Shown here: positions 18,456-28,135 of the stretch, piece by piece
Position numbering within the stretch: the stretch's first letter is position 1
How the letters are laid out: each line of letters opens with the position of its first letter
Assembly (NCBI GenBank): GCA_034506175.1
Contig: JAPDQB010000047.1
Location: 1 to 51,376 of the forward strand
Length of the DNA stretch: 51,376 nt
Reading direction: 5' to 3'
From: a candidate division KSB1 bacterium
Lineage (GTDB): Bacteria > Zhuqueibacterota > Zhuqueibacteria > Zhuqueibacterales > Zhuqueibacteraceae
Notes under the pieces: generated by a model
Told to the model about the DNA's origin: nothing
The model's input: only the letters and a program-made list of their open reading frames with translations
The model's database searches: none
Made by a program: the position numbers and the translations under genes

Positions 18456-19967
18456 TCAAATATTCAAGCTTTGTGCCTGCAAGGCACCACGACGAACTTC
18501 TCGCAGCGTATCTTCGAGCCGGTTTAAAATTTCATCCAGCAATTCGTTCGGAATATTCAACGCCGGTTCGAAGCGCACGGTCTCGGAGTTGCTCATGGTG
18601 CCGGCGACGAGCACGCCTTTTTGGAACAGGCGTGAGACCACTTCCCAGCCGAGCCGGGCGTTCTGAAACTGCATGCCGATGAGCAGGCCTTTGCCGCGCA
18701 CGTCGGCGATGATGTCTTCGTACCGGCGTTTCATGTGACGCATCGCCTCCAGCATGCACTCGCCTTTTCGCGCGGCCTGGCCCGGCAAATCCTCTTCGAT
18801 GGTGACTTGAATGGCGGCAATGCCGGCGGCACAAGCCAGCGGATTGCCACCGGTGGTTGAAGAATGCACCTGCGGATCTTTTTCAAAAACCGACCAAATC
18901 TCCGGCGTTGAAACAAACGCGGCCAGCGGCATCACGCCGCCGCCGAGCGCCTTGCCGAGGCACATAATATCCGGCACGACGTTCCAATGCTCGACCGCGA
19001 ACATTTTGCCAGTGCGGCCAAGCCCGGTCTGGACTTCGTCGGCGATCAGCAGAATGTTATGCCGGGTGCAAATTTCGCGGACTTGCGGCCAATAATTTTC
19101 CGGCGGCACAATGGCGCCGGCTTCGCCTTGAATCGGCTCCAGCACAACGGCGGCCAATGGCCAGCCGATTTTTTCGGCTTTTTGCAATTCAAAGTCCAGC
19201 TCATCGGCGTCGCCAAATTCGACAAAGCTGACATCGGGCAGCAGCGGCTCGAAAGATTTGCGATAGCGCCTTTTTCCCATCAAGCTCAGCGAGCCGAGCG
19301 ATTTGCCGTGAAACGCGCCGAGCGCGCTGACAAAGCCGTGCTTGCCGGTGTAAGCCCGCGCCAGCTTCATCGCGCCCTCGACCGCATCGGTGCCGTTGTT
19401 GATGAGAAAACTGTATTGCAAATTTCCCGGGGTGATTTCCGCCAGCACTTTCGAGAGCGCGCCCCGCAAGGGATCGAGCAGTTCCTGGCTCGAAAGCGGA
19501 TTGCGTTGCAATTGCGCCGCCACGGCTTTGACGATTTTCGGATGGCGAATGCCGGCGCTGTACAAGCCGTAACCGCCGAGACAATCGATATATTCGCGGC
19601 CGAGATTGTCGCAAAATTTCGAGGCCTGGCCGATCCATTCGAGACACGCATACTCGCCGGCCTGATTGACCGACTTGCGTACGTCGGCCCAGCCTTTGTT
19701 GACGTAGGTGAAATAATTTTCCAGCGTCTCCTCAATGATCCGGTGCTGGCGCAGCTCGTCGGTAATCGTTCCCGAAATGATATCGAGCCACTTGCGGCAT
19801 TCCTTGAGAACGTCCTGATAGGGGCTGTATTTTTCCGGCGCCGGCAAAGACGGAACTGTGACTGGCGCTTTGAAGTCAATTTTATTTTTGAATAGAGGCA
19901 GCAAATTCGCCGCACCATTGTTGCGATTTTGCAGCGCCGGCGTTGGAGGCATGGTTGCGTTGAACAT
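18456..19967 (-). CDS. class III aminotransferase, putrescine aminotransferase (PatA/YgjG) type
   Basis: The 503-residue protein follows the E. coli putrescine aminotransferase pattern closely. It has an N-terminal extension of about 70 residues, then DCLGGYGLYSAGIRHP, SQELLDPLRGALSKVL, GAFHGKSLGSLS, the PLP-Asp segment ADEVQTGLGRTGKMFA and the lysine segment CLGKALGGGVMPL. Such enzymes transfer the terminal amino group of putrescine or cadaverine to 2-oxoglutarate. I place the start at ATG 19967 (MFNATMPPTP) behind GGGAGA. It lies upstream of the second aminotransferase on the same strand with a 65-base gap, so the three genes may form an operon. Confidence 0.9.
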   Translation of the reverse strand: MFNATMPPTPALQNRNNGAANLLPLFKNKIDFKAPVTVPSLPAPEKYSPYQDVLKECRKWLDIISGTITDELRQHRIIEETLENYFTYVNKGWADVRKSVNQAGEYACLEWIGQASKFCDNLGREYIDCLGGYGLYSAGIRHPKIVKAVAAQLQRNPLSSQELLDPLRGALSKVLAEITPGNLQYSFLINNGTDAVEGAMKLARAYTGKHGFVSALGAFHGKSLGSLSLMGKRRYRKSFEPLLPDVSFVEFGDADELDFELQKAEKIGWPLAAVVLEPIQGEAGAIVPPENYWPQVREICTRHNILLIADEVQTGLGRTGKMFAVEHWNVVPDIMCLGKALGGGVMPLAAFVSTPEIWSVFEKDPQVHSSTTGGNPLACAAGIAAIQVTIEEDLPGQAARKGECMLEAMRHMKRRYEDIIADVRGKGLLIGMQFQNARLGWEVVSRLFQKGVLVAGTMSNSETVRFEPALNIPNELLDEILNRLEDTLREVRRGALQAQSLNI

Positions 19968-20109
19968 GGCTGAATCTCCCGTTGCATAAAATATTTTCAA
20001 TCCAATTTGAATCGTTTTTGTCAGGCCCAAAGACAGCACGGCCTGGCGTTATTTTGCCGTGGCAAAAAACGATTTGCTTTTTACAAGGAAAAATTCGGCT
20101 CGGGCTAAT

Positions 20110-20277
20110 TTAGCCAAAACGCAGGAGATCGCGGTAGAAAAATTTTTCGTCGTAAAAAAGACGGTAGAGAATGGAGCTGATGGATTGCAACAACCATGTG
20201 CCCATCGGCTGGCCTTCAGAATTGAGCAGGCTCTGGACGCTGGTTATCGCGTAGGGGTTTTGGAGTTTGTGCTTCAT
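20110..20277 (-). CDS. small hypothetical protein
   Basis: This is a possible 55-residue protein from ATG 20277, with AAAGGA eight bases upstream on the minus strand. It reads MKHKLQNPYAITSVQSLL at the start and has several aromatic residues near the end (LFYDEKFFYRDLLRF). I recognise no family. The good ribosome-binding site is the main support; the opposite-strand frame over the same bases has none. Confidence 0.35.
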   Translation of the reverse strand: MKHKLQNPYAITSVQSLLNSEGQPMGTWLLQSISSILYRLFYDEKFFYRDLLRFG

Positions 20278-20456
20278 AGTCGCAGTCCTTTCTGGTTTGG
20301 CTACGCCCAAGAGGCTACGCTACGGCCTTTAGGGACGCCTTAATCGGCACATTTATAATATAGGGAAAAAACACTTTATTCGCAAGGGGCAAGATGACAT
20401 TTTCTCGAACAGGGGCAGCCGAAAACTTTCAAAGCGAACTAACATGAATCAATACG

Positions 20457-20600
20457 AATAAAAATTTTCGAGCGCTCGGCAAAAACGGCGTGCTCGTGCT
20501 CTCCACCGTCACCGGCGGCAACAGGATGATCCAGGTGCCGGCGGACAAAATCAATCTTGATTACGTGCTGGGCAACAAATTGAAAACCCAACTGGCATAA
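20457..20600 (+). pseudogene. 3' remnant of a glucose 1-dehydrogenase-like alcohol dehydrogenase
   Basis: The frame reads NFRALGKNGVLVL, then TVTGG, then IQVPADKINLDYVLGNK, and ends at TAA 20598-20600. This matches the end of the nucleotide-binding domain in zinc-dependent glucose 1-dehydrogenases, where the TGVTGG, D-x-I-N and VLGNK words recur. A stop codon lies at 20445 in the same frame and no upstream part is present, so about 300 residues are missing. Only the tail and the terminator remain. Confidence 0.65.
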
Positions 20601-20620
20601 AATTCAGTTGGGTTTTTATT
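20583..20620 (+). terminator. rho-independent terminator of the dehydrogenase remnant
   Basis: AAAACCCAACTG (20583-20594) and CAGTTGGGTTTT (20605-20616) form a perfect 12-bp stem with a 10-base loop that contains the TAA stop. It is followed by a T-rich tail on the plus strand. Confidence 0.85.
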
Positions 20621-20731
20621 TTAAAATTTCGAGTTGTATTTCTGGCCTTTTTGAATTATCTTTGCAAATGTGAGGAGGCGCGTACCAATTCATGCACCGC
20701 CGCTGGTTTTTTAAATTGGAGACATGATCTC

Positions 20732-22489
20732 ATGCAAAAGCTCAGCCGTTTCAGTCTCACGCTGCTTCTCATTCTTGCCGGCATTCAGCCAAGATTTTTA
20801 TTCGGGGAAAATTTTTTGCTCAAAGGCAATCAAACCTCCCGCATCAATTACAGCCTGACGCAGCGCATCGTCCCGATTCCGGGCACGAAATCGTTGATCA
20901 TCAGCACGGTGGTGCCGAGCACGTTTCAATCGCCGACGTACAATCAGGAGATTGAAAATCTTCGGATTGATTTTTCCCCGACGCCCTCGAAGCGCGAAGA
21001 GAAAATCGACCGGCGAGGCAACAAAGTCATCGTGGTCACGTGGGCGAATCCGGCCGGCGCCATCACGGCGACGGTCTCGCTCACCGCAAAAAATTATGTG
21101 CTGTTCAATCCGCTCGCAACCTCGATGCCGTTTCCGCTCGGAAATGTCGAACCTGCTGTGAGAGATTATTTGCTTTCCACGGAACAAGTGCCGGCGGAGA
21201 ATGCCCGCATACGCGGCAAAGCCCTGGAGCTGACGCGCGGCGTGAAAACCGAGTTTGATGCGGTGCAGCGCATTCTCGCCTGGGTGATCGATCACACCAC
21301 CTATGTTCTGACGCCACCAAGATACGATGCGATGTACACCTTTGAAACCGGCAAGGGCAATTGCCAGAATTATTCGCATCTCGCGGCGGCGCTGATGCGC
21401 GCCGTCGGCATTCCGGTGCGAATCGTCAATGGCGTGACGCTGAAAAAAACTTATGACGCCAAAACCGAATACGGCAAGCTGACGTTCGGCATGGCGCAGG
21501 GCCGGCATTCGTGGATCGACGTGTATTTTCCCGATCTCGGCTGGGTGCCGTTCGATCCGCAGCAGAGCCAGCTTTTCACCAGCAACCGTTACATTCGCAT
21601 CGAGGCCGGGCTTGACAACAACGAAACCTCGCAAGATGGCTTGGTGCGATGGATTGCGGCCCAGGGCTCGAATCGCCAACCGGAATTTGAAGAGATCATC
21701 GATTCGGATTTTCCGGAAGATCAGGTGAACATCGTTGCCAGCCGGCAAAAATACGGCCCCAAAAGCATTTTGCTCACGCCGGAAGTTCGTGCGACGTTTG
21801 AGCCATATTTAGCAGCAGCGCCGCCACCACCGCCAGCAAAACCGGCACCGGCTCCGGCTTCTACCAGTGGTCGGGTGGCGGCGATGGAAGCAAATAAAAA
21901 AGAGGATTTCAATAAGCCCGTTGTCGTCGGCAATCTTGAATTTCCCGAAGGCGTGAATTTCGCGTTTGCACGCGAGCTGACGACCGGCGCCGGCGGTGCG
22001 CAGGAGTTGCGCAAAAACTTTCTGGTCGAAACCGCGGAATACGTCACGCGCTCGGCGCAGTATGCGCAAATCGTGGTTTTGAGCAAACCGTTGCAAGTAC
22101 AAAAAATCAGCCTGGCGCTGCAGAAATTCGGCGGCGAAGGTTTTCTCTGGGTCGAAATTCTCAAAGACGAAAGAGCGCCGTCGGGGCAGATGGTGCCGGG
22201 CGAACGCCTTGCCAGCAGCGGTTTGCTTTCATTGAATCAACTCAGCTCACAACCGGGCTATCGCTGGCAGGATTTTGATTTCACGAAAGCAGGTTTGAAA
22301 TTAGCGCCGGGACGCTACTGGATCGCGCTCGGTTTCAGCGGCACGCCGGTGGTGAATTGGTTTTATTCCTACGGCAAGCCGGTTGGCCCCAGCGACGGCA
22401 CGCGTTACAAAACGATTCTCGATCAGGATTGGAGCAACAGCCTGTCATACGAATTCAATTATCGTGTGGTGGGATTGACGGCGGAGTGA
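20732..22489 (+). CDS. secreted transglutaminase-like cysteine protease-fold protein
   Basis: The protein (585 residues) has a signal peptide over roughly residues 1-26. A transglutaminase core has the triad Cys211 (in GKGNCQNYSHL), His259 (in RHSWIDVYF) and Asp275 (in WVPFDPQQ). A proline- and alanine-rich linker at about 383-400 leads to a C-terminal beta-rich domain. Such bacterial proteins act in the cell envelope as proteases or peptide hydrolases; a direct cross-linking role is rarely shown. I start at ATG 20732 (MQKLSRFSLTLLL), since the 27 upstream residues do not resemble a signal. It is one of two isolated plus-strand genes in this part. Confidence 0.88.
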   Translation: MQKLSRFSLTLLLILAGIQPRFLFGENFLLKGNQTSRINYSLTQRIVPIPGTKSLIISTVVPSTFQSPTYNQEIENLRIDFSPTPSKREEKIDRRGNKVIVVTWANPAGAITATVSLTAKNYVLFNPLATSMPFPLGNVEPAVRDYLLSTEQVPAENARIRGKALELTRGVKTEFDAVQRILAWVIDHTTYVLTPPRYDAMYTFETGKGNCQNYSHLAAALMRAVGIPVRIVNGVTLKKTYDAKTEYGKLTFGMAQGRHSWIDVYFPDLGWVPFDPQQSQLFTSNRYIRIEAGLDNNETSQDGLVRWIAAQGSNRQPEFEEIIDSDFPEDQVNIVASRQKYGPKSILLTPEVRATFEPYLAAAPPPPPAKPAPAPASTSGRVAAMEANKKEDFNKPVVVGNLEFPEGVNFAFARELTTGAGGAQELRKNFLVETAEYVTRSAQYAQIVVLSKPLQVQKISLALQKFGGEGFLWVEILKDERAPSGQMVPGERLASSGLLSLNQLSSQPGYRWQDFDFTKAGLKLAPGRYWIALGFSGTPVVNWFYSYGKPVGPSDGTRYKTILDQDWSNSLSYEFNYRVVGLTAE

Positions 22490-22747
22490 GAAGGGGATGC
22501 TGGATGCCGGTTGCTTGAAGCTGATTTTTAGTGACGCAGTCATATTTCGACGAACACCTTCGCCAAGCTCGGCCCGGCGACGTGAACGCGAAATTCGTTG
22601 AAGTAACCGAACGGGGTCGTGGCAACCGCAAAACCGACACGCCGCAAGCGCTCGGCCATTTGCTGCAACAATTGCTCGGCAAAAACCGGTTCGGCCTTGC
22701 TGCTGGAGAGATGGGCAAAGGAGCAAGAGTTTCATAATTTGCTCATC

Positions 22748-25177
22748 TTATCTCACCGTAAACTCCGTCTCCTGCCTTGCCACATTTCCACAGCGATCTT
22801 CGGCCCGCACAGCGAGTTTGTGGATGCCGGGCGAAAGCTCTCGCTTGGGTTTGTATTGGACTATGTCGCGTTCGGGATCGTATTCGGCAATCAACAGTTG
22901 GCCATCCAGACGCAGCTCGATGGCTTGTTCCGACTCAAAGCCGGACGTACTGTCCTTGACTTCAACCACAATCAGCGGGCGGCGATCGCGAATGACGGCA
23001 CCGGGATGGGGCGAGCGAATATTCAAAGCTGGTGGCTCGCTGTCGCGCATAATGGCAAAATCTTCCAGACTGAAAATCCGCGCTGAAACGGTGCGATTCG
23101 CCGGGTTGACTTTGTTGTCAATAAAAACCCAGGCGTTGCGGTCGCGATAGCAAACGCCGATTTGCCGCGGCTGCGAGATGGTATCGGGGTAACTCAGCGT
23201 GACTGTCGCGCCTTCGCTCAACGCCACATCCTGCGGCTCGACGCGATAAATCGGCCCGATCACCCGTGGATCGTTCAGACGTGTCACCGTGTCGATATGC
23301 ACGCGGCCATACAACGGCCAGTAAACCGATTCCTCGGAAAACGCCACCCGCATGCGAGCATCAGCCGCGAACAAGCTTCTCCCCCGCCCCGGTTGTACCA
23401 CTGCATTCACGAACCATTCCCGCCACACCTCCTGGTGGCCGAACATAGTTTCCGCCGCCACTTCGAGTTGCACCGAGTCACCGGCAATCTCCGCCAACGG
23501 CACAGAAGCAACATAACGATGCGGCTGCTGCGGAATGCCGGACACTTGAAAAATTTTTCCGCCACTCGAAAATTTGATTGATGGTGCACCACCCAAAGGT
23601 TGATTGGCTCGAATCAACAATCGCAAAAAATTGGGAGAAAAATCTTTTTCCACATTAATCAACAACGGCGTCGCCAACGTTCTATCCGGGGGATTCAAAA
23701 TGTAAGCCGGATGCGAGCGCAAGCCGTGTTGATCCACCGCCACGAGCCGGATGAGATGCGCGCCGGCAGTGGGCAGTTCCAAAACCGAATCCTTCGACAC
23801 CGAATACAATTGTTTTTCAACTGTTGAACTGCCGTTCGGCAAGCTATCGGTGCCAGTCGCCTGACTGAGAAACCCGGCCTGTTTGGGAGTGAGGGTTTTC
23901 CATTTTGCCGTTATCGGACGCCAGGGCGATATGATGGTTCGGCCATTCACCGTCGCCGCCGCCGCTTCAAGTTTTTGTATTTTTCGCGTTGGCGGCGCTT
24001 GAATGGAGGAAATATGCAAACGAGTCGGTTGATGATCAACGATTTGCGGCACGATGGTAAACGCAGGCCCGACCAGCACATCAGCTTCGAGAACCGCGTG
24101 ATTGCCGAAAAAATCCGACACGACAACACGCAGGCGATGCGCGCCCCAACTCAACCCCGACAGCGGTTGATAATGGCGCGATTCGCGGACCCGTTCGTCG
24201 ATGCCATAATTTGGCCCACCGGAACCGCCGGCCTCGTCCGGCCGGCTGATCAAGGCGCCGTCGGCATGGTTCAAATGCGAATAAAATCCCAAGGCGTTGC
24301 CGGCAATACGATAAAGCCGATGGAAATTGCCCAAACCCCGGCGCTTCAAAAAATAATCGCGATCCAGCTCGATGAGCTTGTTTTGCGAATAATCAAAACG
24401 ATCATACTGTGTTTGAAATTGCAGGCTGTCATCGACAAAAAGCTGCATGCGATATATCGCAAAGCGGTTCTCTGCCCCATCGGCTTTATCATGGGCATCG
24501 ACCGCAACGCCGACTTTGCCGGCAATTTGAATCGACTCGGCCAGGCGCCATGTGCCGTTTTGCCGAAAAGGCCGCAACACAACCGGCAGAAAATCGCCGT
24601 TGACCATCGCGCCGGGCGTCAAGGGTGAGACGGCAAAATCCGATATCACCGGTGGAATGGCGTCAGCGACTTTGAATCCGCGTAGAAAGGGATTGAAGGG
24701 ACGATTGCGGGAATCGCGCAGCTCGAAATGCAGATGCGGCGTGCCGATGCCGGATTGGCCGGTGTATCCGATCACCTCACCTTTCTGCACCGGCAAAACC
24801 CCGGGTGAAAAATATTTGTCGATGCGATAACGGCCGGCACGCTCCTGTTCCTGCTCGGCGAGGGCTTGCAGTTTTTCATTGAATTTTTCCAAATGCGCAT
24901 AGACGGCGATTTCGCCGGTGTCGAGACGAAGATACAGGACGCGGCCATAACCGAATGGCGAGATCGCCATGCGCTCGATGTAACCGGAACGGACGGCAAA
25001 AGTTTTATAACCAACCTGATTCCACGTTTTGATATCGATGGCGGCGTGAAAACGGCGCGGGCGGGATTCACCGAATGCGGACGTCATGTACGGGCTGGCG
25101 TCCGTCGGCCAGAGATATTCCTGGGCATAAACTGTCACCTGCCAAATCAACAACAGCCCAACAAAATTTCCTTTCAT
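22748..25177 (-). CDS. secreted M23-family peptidase with long beta-rich C-terminal part
   Basis: This 809-residue protein has a short signal peptide (about residues 1-18) and an M23/LytM zinc-peptidase domain. Ligands are visible at His44 and Asp48 (FHAAIDIK), His95 (VYAHLEKF) and His148/His150 (TPHLHFEL). All catalytic positions are kept, so it may cut peptidoglycan cross-bridges. After residue 170 there are several beta-sandwich-like stretches, ending with an Ig-like motif (SPGIHKLAVRAEDRCGN). It overlaps the glycerophosphodiesterase gene by 4 bases, so the two are coupled. The 258 bases downstream show no convincing gene. Confidence 0.9.
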   Translation of the reverse strand: MKGNFVGLLLIWQVTVYAQEYLWPTDASPYMTSAFGESRPRRFHAAIDIKTWNQVGYKTFAVRSGYIERMAISPFGYGRVLYLRLDTGEIAVYAHLEKFNEKLQALAEQEQERAGRYRIDKYFSPGVLPVQKGEVIGYTGQSGIGTPHLHFELRDSRNRPFNPFLRGFKVADAIPPVISDFAVSPLTPGAMVNGDFLPVVLRPFRQNGTWRLAESIQIAGKVGVAVDAHDKADGAENRFAIYRMQLFVDDSLQFQTQYDRFDYSQNKLIELDRDYFLKRRGLGNFHRLYRIAGNALGFYSHLNHADGALISRPDEAGGSGGPNYGIDERVRESRHYQPLSGLSWGAHRLRVVVSDFFGNHAVLEADVLVGPAFTIVPQIVDHQPTRLHISSIQAPPTRKIQKLEAAAATVNGRTIISPWRPITAKWKTLTPKQAGFLSQATGTDSLPNGSSTVEKQLYSVSKDSVLELPTAGAHLIRLVAVDQHGLRSHPAYILNPPDRTLATPLLINVEKDFSPNFLRLLIRANQPLGGAPSIKFSSGGKIFQVSGIPQQPHRYVASVPLAEIAGDSVQLEVAAETMFGHQEVWREWFVNAVVQPGRGRSLFAADARMRVAFSEESVYWPLYGRVHIDTVTRLNDPRVIGPIYRVEPQDVALSEGATVTLSYPDTISQPRQIGVCYRDRNAWVFIDNKVNPANRTVSARIFSLEDFAIMRDSEPPALNIRSPHPGAVIRDRRPLIVVEVKDSTSGFESEQAIELRLDGQLLIAEYDPERDIVQYKPKRELSPGIHKLAVRAEDRCGNVARQETEFTVR

Positions 25178-25935
25178 CGCGATGTCGTCCTTTGCAAAAT
25201 ATCATTGAGCACCTGCGGCGCGTCGGTGATGATGCCATCGACACCAAAATCGACCAATTGGCTCAGCTCGGTTGGATGATTGACACCCCAAACGAAAATC
25301 CGCAAACCGGCGCGCCGGATGCGCTTGAGGTAACGCGGGCGCGCCAAACGCCGGCTGATGTGCAGCGTTTGAATGTTCAGCGACCGCATCAAGGCGTTTT
25401 CTGTGCGGTGGCGGAACCACTTTACATTCAACAACAGGCCGGTGGGAATCCCCGAATTCAATCGTGCCAGTCGGCGGAGGACGATGGGATTGAAAGATGA
25501 GATGAGGCACTGCTCGCTCACACCGTGTCGCTGTAACAGCTCGAGTAGCCGCCGTTCGGCGTATTCGTGGGCACGCGCCAGAGATTTGATCTCGATATTC
25601 AACAGGGCGCGGCCTTTGGCCCAATCCAAAACCTCGGCGAGAGTGGGAATGCGTTCATTGGCGAATTGGGGGTGAAATGTGGAGCCGGCATCAAGGTGGC
25701 GAAGCTCTTTGAGAGATTTGGCGCGTACGAAACCGCGTCCGTTCGTCGTGCGGTTGACGCGGCTGTCATGAATCACCACCCAGTCGCCGCTGCGGCACAA
25801 ACGGATGTCAAGCTCGACGCCGTCAACGCCTTGCTGCAAAGCCAATTCAAAGGCGGTGAGTGTATTTTCAGGCGCCACTTGCGAAGCGCCGCGATGGGCA
25901 AAATTCAACGTCCTGCCGTTGAACAACTTTTCCAT
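25174..25935 (-). CDS. glycerophosphodiester phosphodiesterase
   Basis: This 253-residue GDPD-family enzyme cleaves glycerophosphodiesters to glycerol-3-phosphate and an alcohol. The family start AHRGASQVAPENTLTAF (catalytic His-Arg and Glu), ELDIRLCRSGDWVVIHD (metal-binding Glu/Asp and the second His) and the later EIKS segment are all present. There is no signal peptide, so it is cytosolic. It overlaps the M23 peptidase start by 4 bases, and the glycosyltransferase lies 23 bases upstream. The three look like one envelope-related transcript. Confidence 0.94.
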   Translation of the reverse strand: MEKLFNGRTLNFAHRGASQVAPENTLTAFELALQQGVDGVELDIRLCRSGDWVVIHDSRVNRTTNGRGFVRAKSLKELRHLDAGSTFHPQFANERIPTLAEVLDWAKGRALLNIEIKSLARAHEYAERRLLELLQRHGVSEQCLISSFNPIVLRRLARLNSGIPTGLLLNVKWFRHRTENALMRSLNIQTLHISRRLARPRYLKRIRRAGLRIFVWGVNHPTELSQLVDFGVDGIITDAPQVLNDILQRTTSR

Positions 25936-25958
25936 AAATAGAATTTAAAAAACCCTGC

Positions 25959-27278
25959 TCATGAATGCAAGGTTGAAGACAAAATTTCCGCCAACTTTTT
26001 CGTCTGCCATTCCCGCGAAAATTCTGTTGACGGCGATGAAGTTTTAGGCAGCTCGCCTTTATAAAATTCATCGTAAAACGCCAGCAGCGCGCAGCGGATG
26101 GCGTCAATGGCATGAAAATCACAATGCCGAACAGCCGCGTGCTGCATGAGCCATTGCGTGCCTTCGATGCGATCGCCAATCGCCAGCACGGGTTTGCCCG
26201 CGGCGATGTATTCAAAAGTTTTGCCGGGAATCAGCGCCTGAAAGCTGCCGGGGCACACGAGATAGACCAACAGATCGGCCTGACGCATTGCTTTGATCGC
26301 CTCGTGATGCGGAACGTAGCCGCCAGCTTTCACGTGCTTGTCCAAGCCATTTTCTCGCACCCAAGTCGAAAGTTTTCCCGTGACATCGGCGCCGATAAAA
26401 TACAGCCGCGTCTCATCCGGTGAGAGTTGTGCGGTTTCAACAAACAGGCGAAAACCTTCGAGCAGCGTGCGCGGATCGGCGAAGCTGGAAATGGCGCCGA
26501 CGTAAGCGACATCGAAACAGCCATCAGAAATGGGAACCGGCTCGGCAAAATCATCGCCGTCATAACCATTCGGAAGAAAATACGTCGTGCCGGCTTTACG
26601 CTGGCCGATGCCGGCGAGCGTGTCAACCAAGATTTGTGAAGTGGCGGTCACCGCGTGCGCATCCGTGAGAATGCGTTTTTCCATCACGCGATGCAGCCAG
26701 CGATGCAATGCGGTCGGCGTGGGCAAAAGATTACCCTGCAGCCAACTGTCGCGAAAATCGCTCACCCACTTGACGCCAGTAAATTTTGACAAAATCCATC
26801 CAACAAAGTGGGAAGAATGCGGCGGCCCGGAAGTGACGATGAAGGGAATTTTTTGTTGGCGAATTTCTCTCCACGTGTGCCAGAGCGCAAACGGCAGCCA
26901 GAGAATACGCGCGTCGGGAATGAGGACCCAATATAATCCCGACTGGGCTTTACCGATTACCCTGGAAAAGGTCGGGAGGCTCCCATCCTTTTCACTGGCA
27001 CGGCGTTTTTTTTTGCGGCGCAATAAATATAGCAGCCGCGCCGGATCGAGAGAGCCGGTGCGAATGATGCGCGCGCCCTCAAGCTCGTTGAGCAACGAAT
27101 CGTCGAATGCGTAATAGGTGATGGGCTTGACGGTAATGACGGTGACCTGCCAACCGAGCCGCAAAAAATATTTGCCCCACTTGGCGACACGCTGGGTGCC
27201 ACCCATGCCCAGCGGCGGGAAATAGTAGGCAACGAGTAAAACACTTCGGGGTTCGCAAGATGTTTTTGATTCACTCAC
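25959..27278 (-). CDS. group 1 (GT4-like) glycosyltransferase
   Basis: This 439-residue protein has the two-Rossmann GT-B pattern. The start VLLVAYYFPPLGMGGTQRVAKW is typical of the acceptor domain. The donor-sugar segment has FLPNGYDGDDF, YVGAISSFADP and the late IPGKTFEYIAAGKPVLA with its conserved glutamates. The start codon is GTG at 27278; no better in-frame start precedes the conserved part. It is first in the likely operon with the phosphodiesterase and the M23 peptidase. The sugar and acceptor are unknown. Confidence 0.9.
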   Translation of the reverse strand: MSESKTSCEPRSVLLVAYYFPPLGMGGTQRVAKWGKYFLRLGWQVTVITVKPITYYAFDDSLLNELEGARIIRTGSLDPARLLYLLRRKKKRRASEKDGSLPTFSRVIGKAQSGLYWVLIPDARILWLPFALWHTWREIRQQKIPFIVTSGPPHSSHFVGWILSKFTGVKWVSDFRDSWLQGNLLPTPTALHRWLHRVMEKRILTDAHAVTATSQILVDTLAGIGQRKAGTTYFLPNGYDGDDFAEPVPISDGCFDVAYVGAISSFADPRTLLEGFRLFVETAQLSPDETRLYFIGADVTGKLSTWVRENGLDKHVKAGGYVPHHEAIKAMRQADLLVYLVCPGSFQALIPGKTFEYIAAGKPVLAIGDRIEGTQWLMQHAAVRHCDFHAIDAIRCALLAFYDEFYKGELPKTSSPSTEFSREWQTKKLAEILSSTLHS

Positions 27279-27321
27279 AGAACAAAGATAAGTTTTCGTC
27301 CGTCAAAAATCAAGAGCGCAA

Positions 27322-27365
27322 AACAAAACGCCCCAACAAATTCAGATGAATTCATTGGGACGTTT
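27322..27365 (-). terminator. terminator of the sulfite-oxidase-like gene
   Basis: An 18-base imperfect stem is built from AAACGCCCC and AATTC on one side and GAATT and GGGACGTTT on the other, with an AGAT loop. On the minus strand the stem is followed by TGTTTTG. It starts 30 bases beyond the stop of the sulfite-oxidase-like gene. Confidence 0.55.
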
Positions 27366-27394
27366 CAAGGAGGAGGTAAAGTGTAAAACCTCGC

Positions 27395-28027
27395 TCATCC
27401 AAACCGTTCTTCGGTCCAGGGGTCACCGTGATGGTGATAGCCGTACATCTCCCAAAAGCCGGGCTTGTCTTTCGGCATGAACTCGAGGCCGCGCAGCCAT
27501 TTGGCACTTTTCCAGAGATAGAGTTTGGGCACCAACATGCGCACGGGGCCGCCGTGATCGGTCGGCAATGGCTTGCCGTCGTAATTGTAGGCGATCAGCA
27601 CGTCGTCATCATAAAGCTCGTCCAGCGGCACGTTGGTGGTGTAACCGCCGTAAGAATGCTCCATCACAAATTTGGCGTCGGGTTTGGGCCTGGCGAGCTT
27701 GGCAATTTCGCTAAATGCCACGCCCTCCCATTTCATGCCGAGCTGGCTCCATCGCGTCACACAATGCAAATCACAAATGATTTCCTTGCCCGGCAACGTG
27801 CGAAATTCCTCCCAGTTCAATTCGATGGGATTTTCAACAAGACCCCAAACTTTCAAGCGCCAGTCTTCCAAATTAACATTCGGCGTCTCGCCATAAGTCA
27901 GCACGGGAAATTTCGTCGTCAAATATTGCCCAGGCGGAACACGGCCAAGGGGGTCGTCATCGGCTTTTCGCACCGGTTTGGCTTTTCGTAAGTTAGCTAC
28001 ACGGGTCAATGGATTCCAGTCTGCCAT
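27395..28027 (-). CDS. sulfite oxidase-like molybdopterin oxidoreductase
   Basis: This 210-residue protein belongs to the YedY/sulfite-oxidase catalytic-domain family. The molybdenum-ligand cysteine is Cys89 in DLHCVTRWS, followed by GGYTTNVPL, DHGGPVRMLVPKLY and KSAKWLRGLEF, all family hallmarks. There is no Tat signal peptide, so it appears to be cytosolic, which is usual for this short branch. Partner haem or membrane subunits are not next to it; the membrane protein upstream is not a YedZ-type cytochrome. It starts at ATG 28027 and ends with its own terminator. Confidence 0.92.
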   Translation of the reverse strand: MADWNPLTRVANLRKAKPVRKADDDPLGRVPPGQYLTTKFPVLTYGETPNVNLEDWRLKVWGLVENPIELNWEEFRTLPGKEIICDLHCVTRWSQLGMKWEGVAFSEIAKLARPKPDAKFVMEHSYGGYTTNVPLDELYDDDVLIAYNYDGKPLPTDHGGPVRMLVPKLYLWKSAKWLRGLEFMPKDKPGFWEMYGYHHHGDPWTEERFG

Positions 28028-28135
28028 TCTTCAATTCTCCAAAATTCATCCGCTGTTCTCCCAAATTAGTCGGGGCGTTGTAGGTATCCTTACATCGAAC
28101 AAGAAAGCCTCGGTTCTTGTTCCCTCTTCAAAATA

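Noticed and set aside
22531..22737. 68-residue plus-strand frame between the transglutaminase and the M23 peptidase
   Set aside because: No family resemblance, and no ribosome-binding site before its start; frames on both strands are equally open. I see no convincing gene in 22490-22747.
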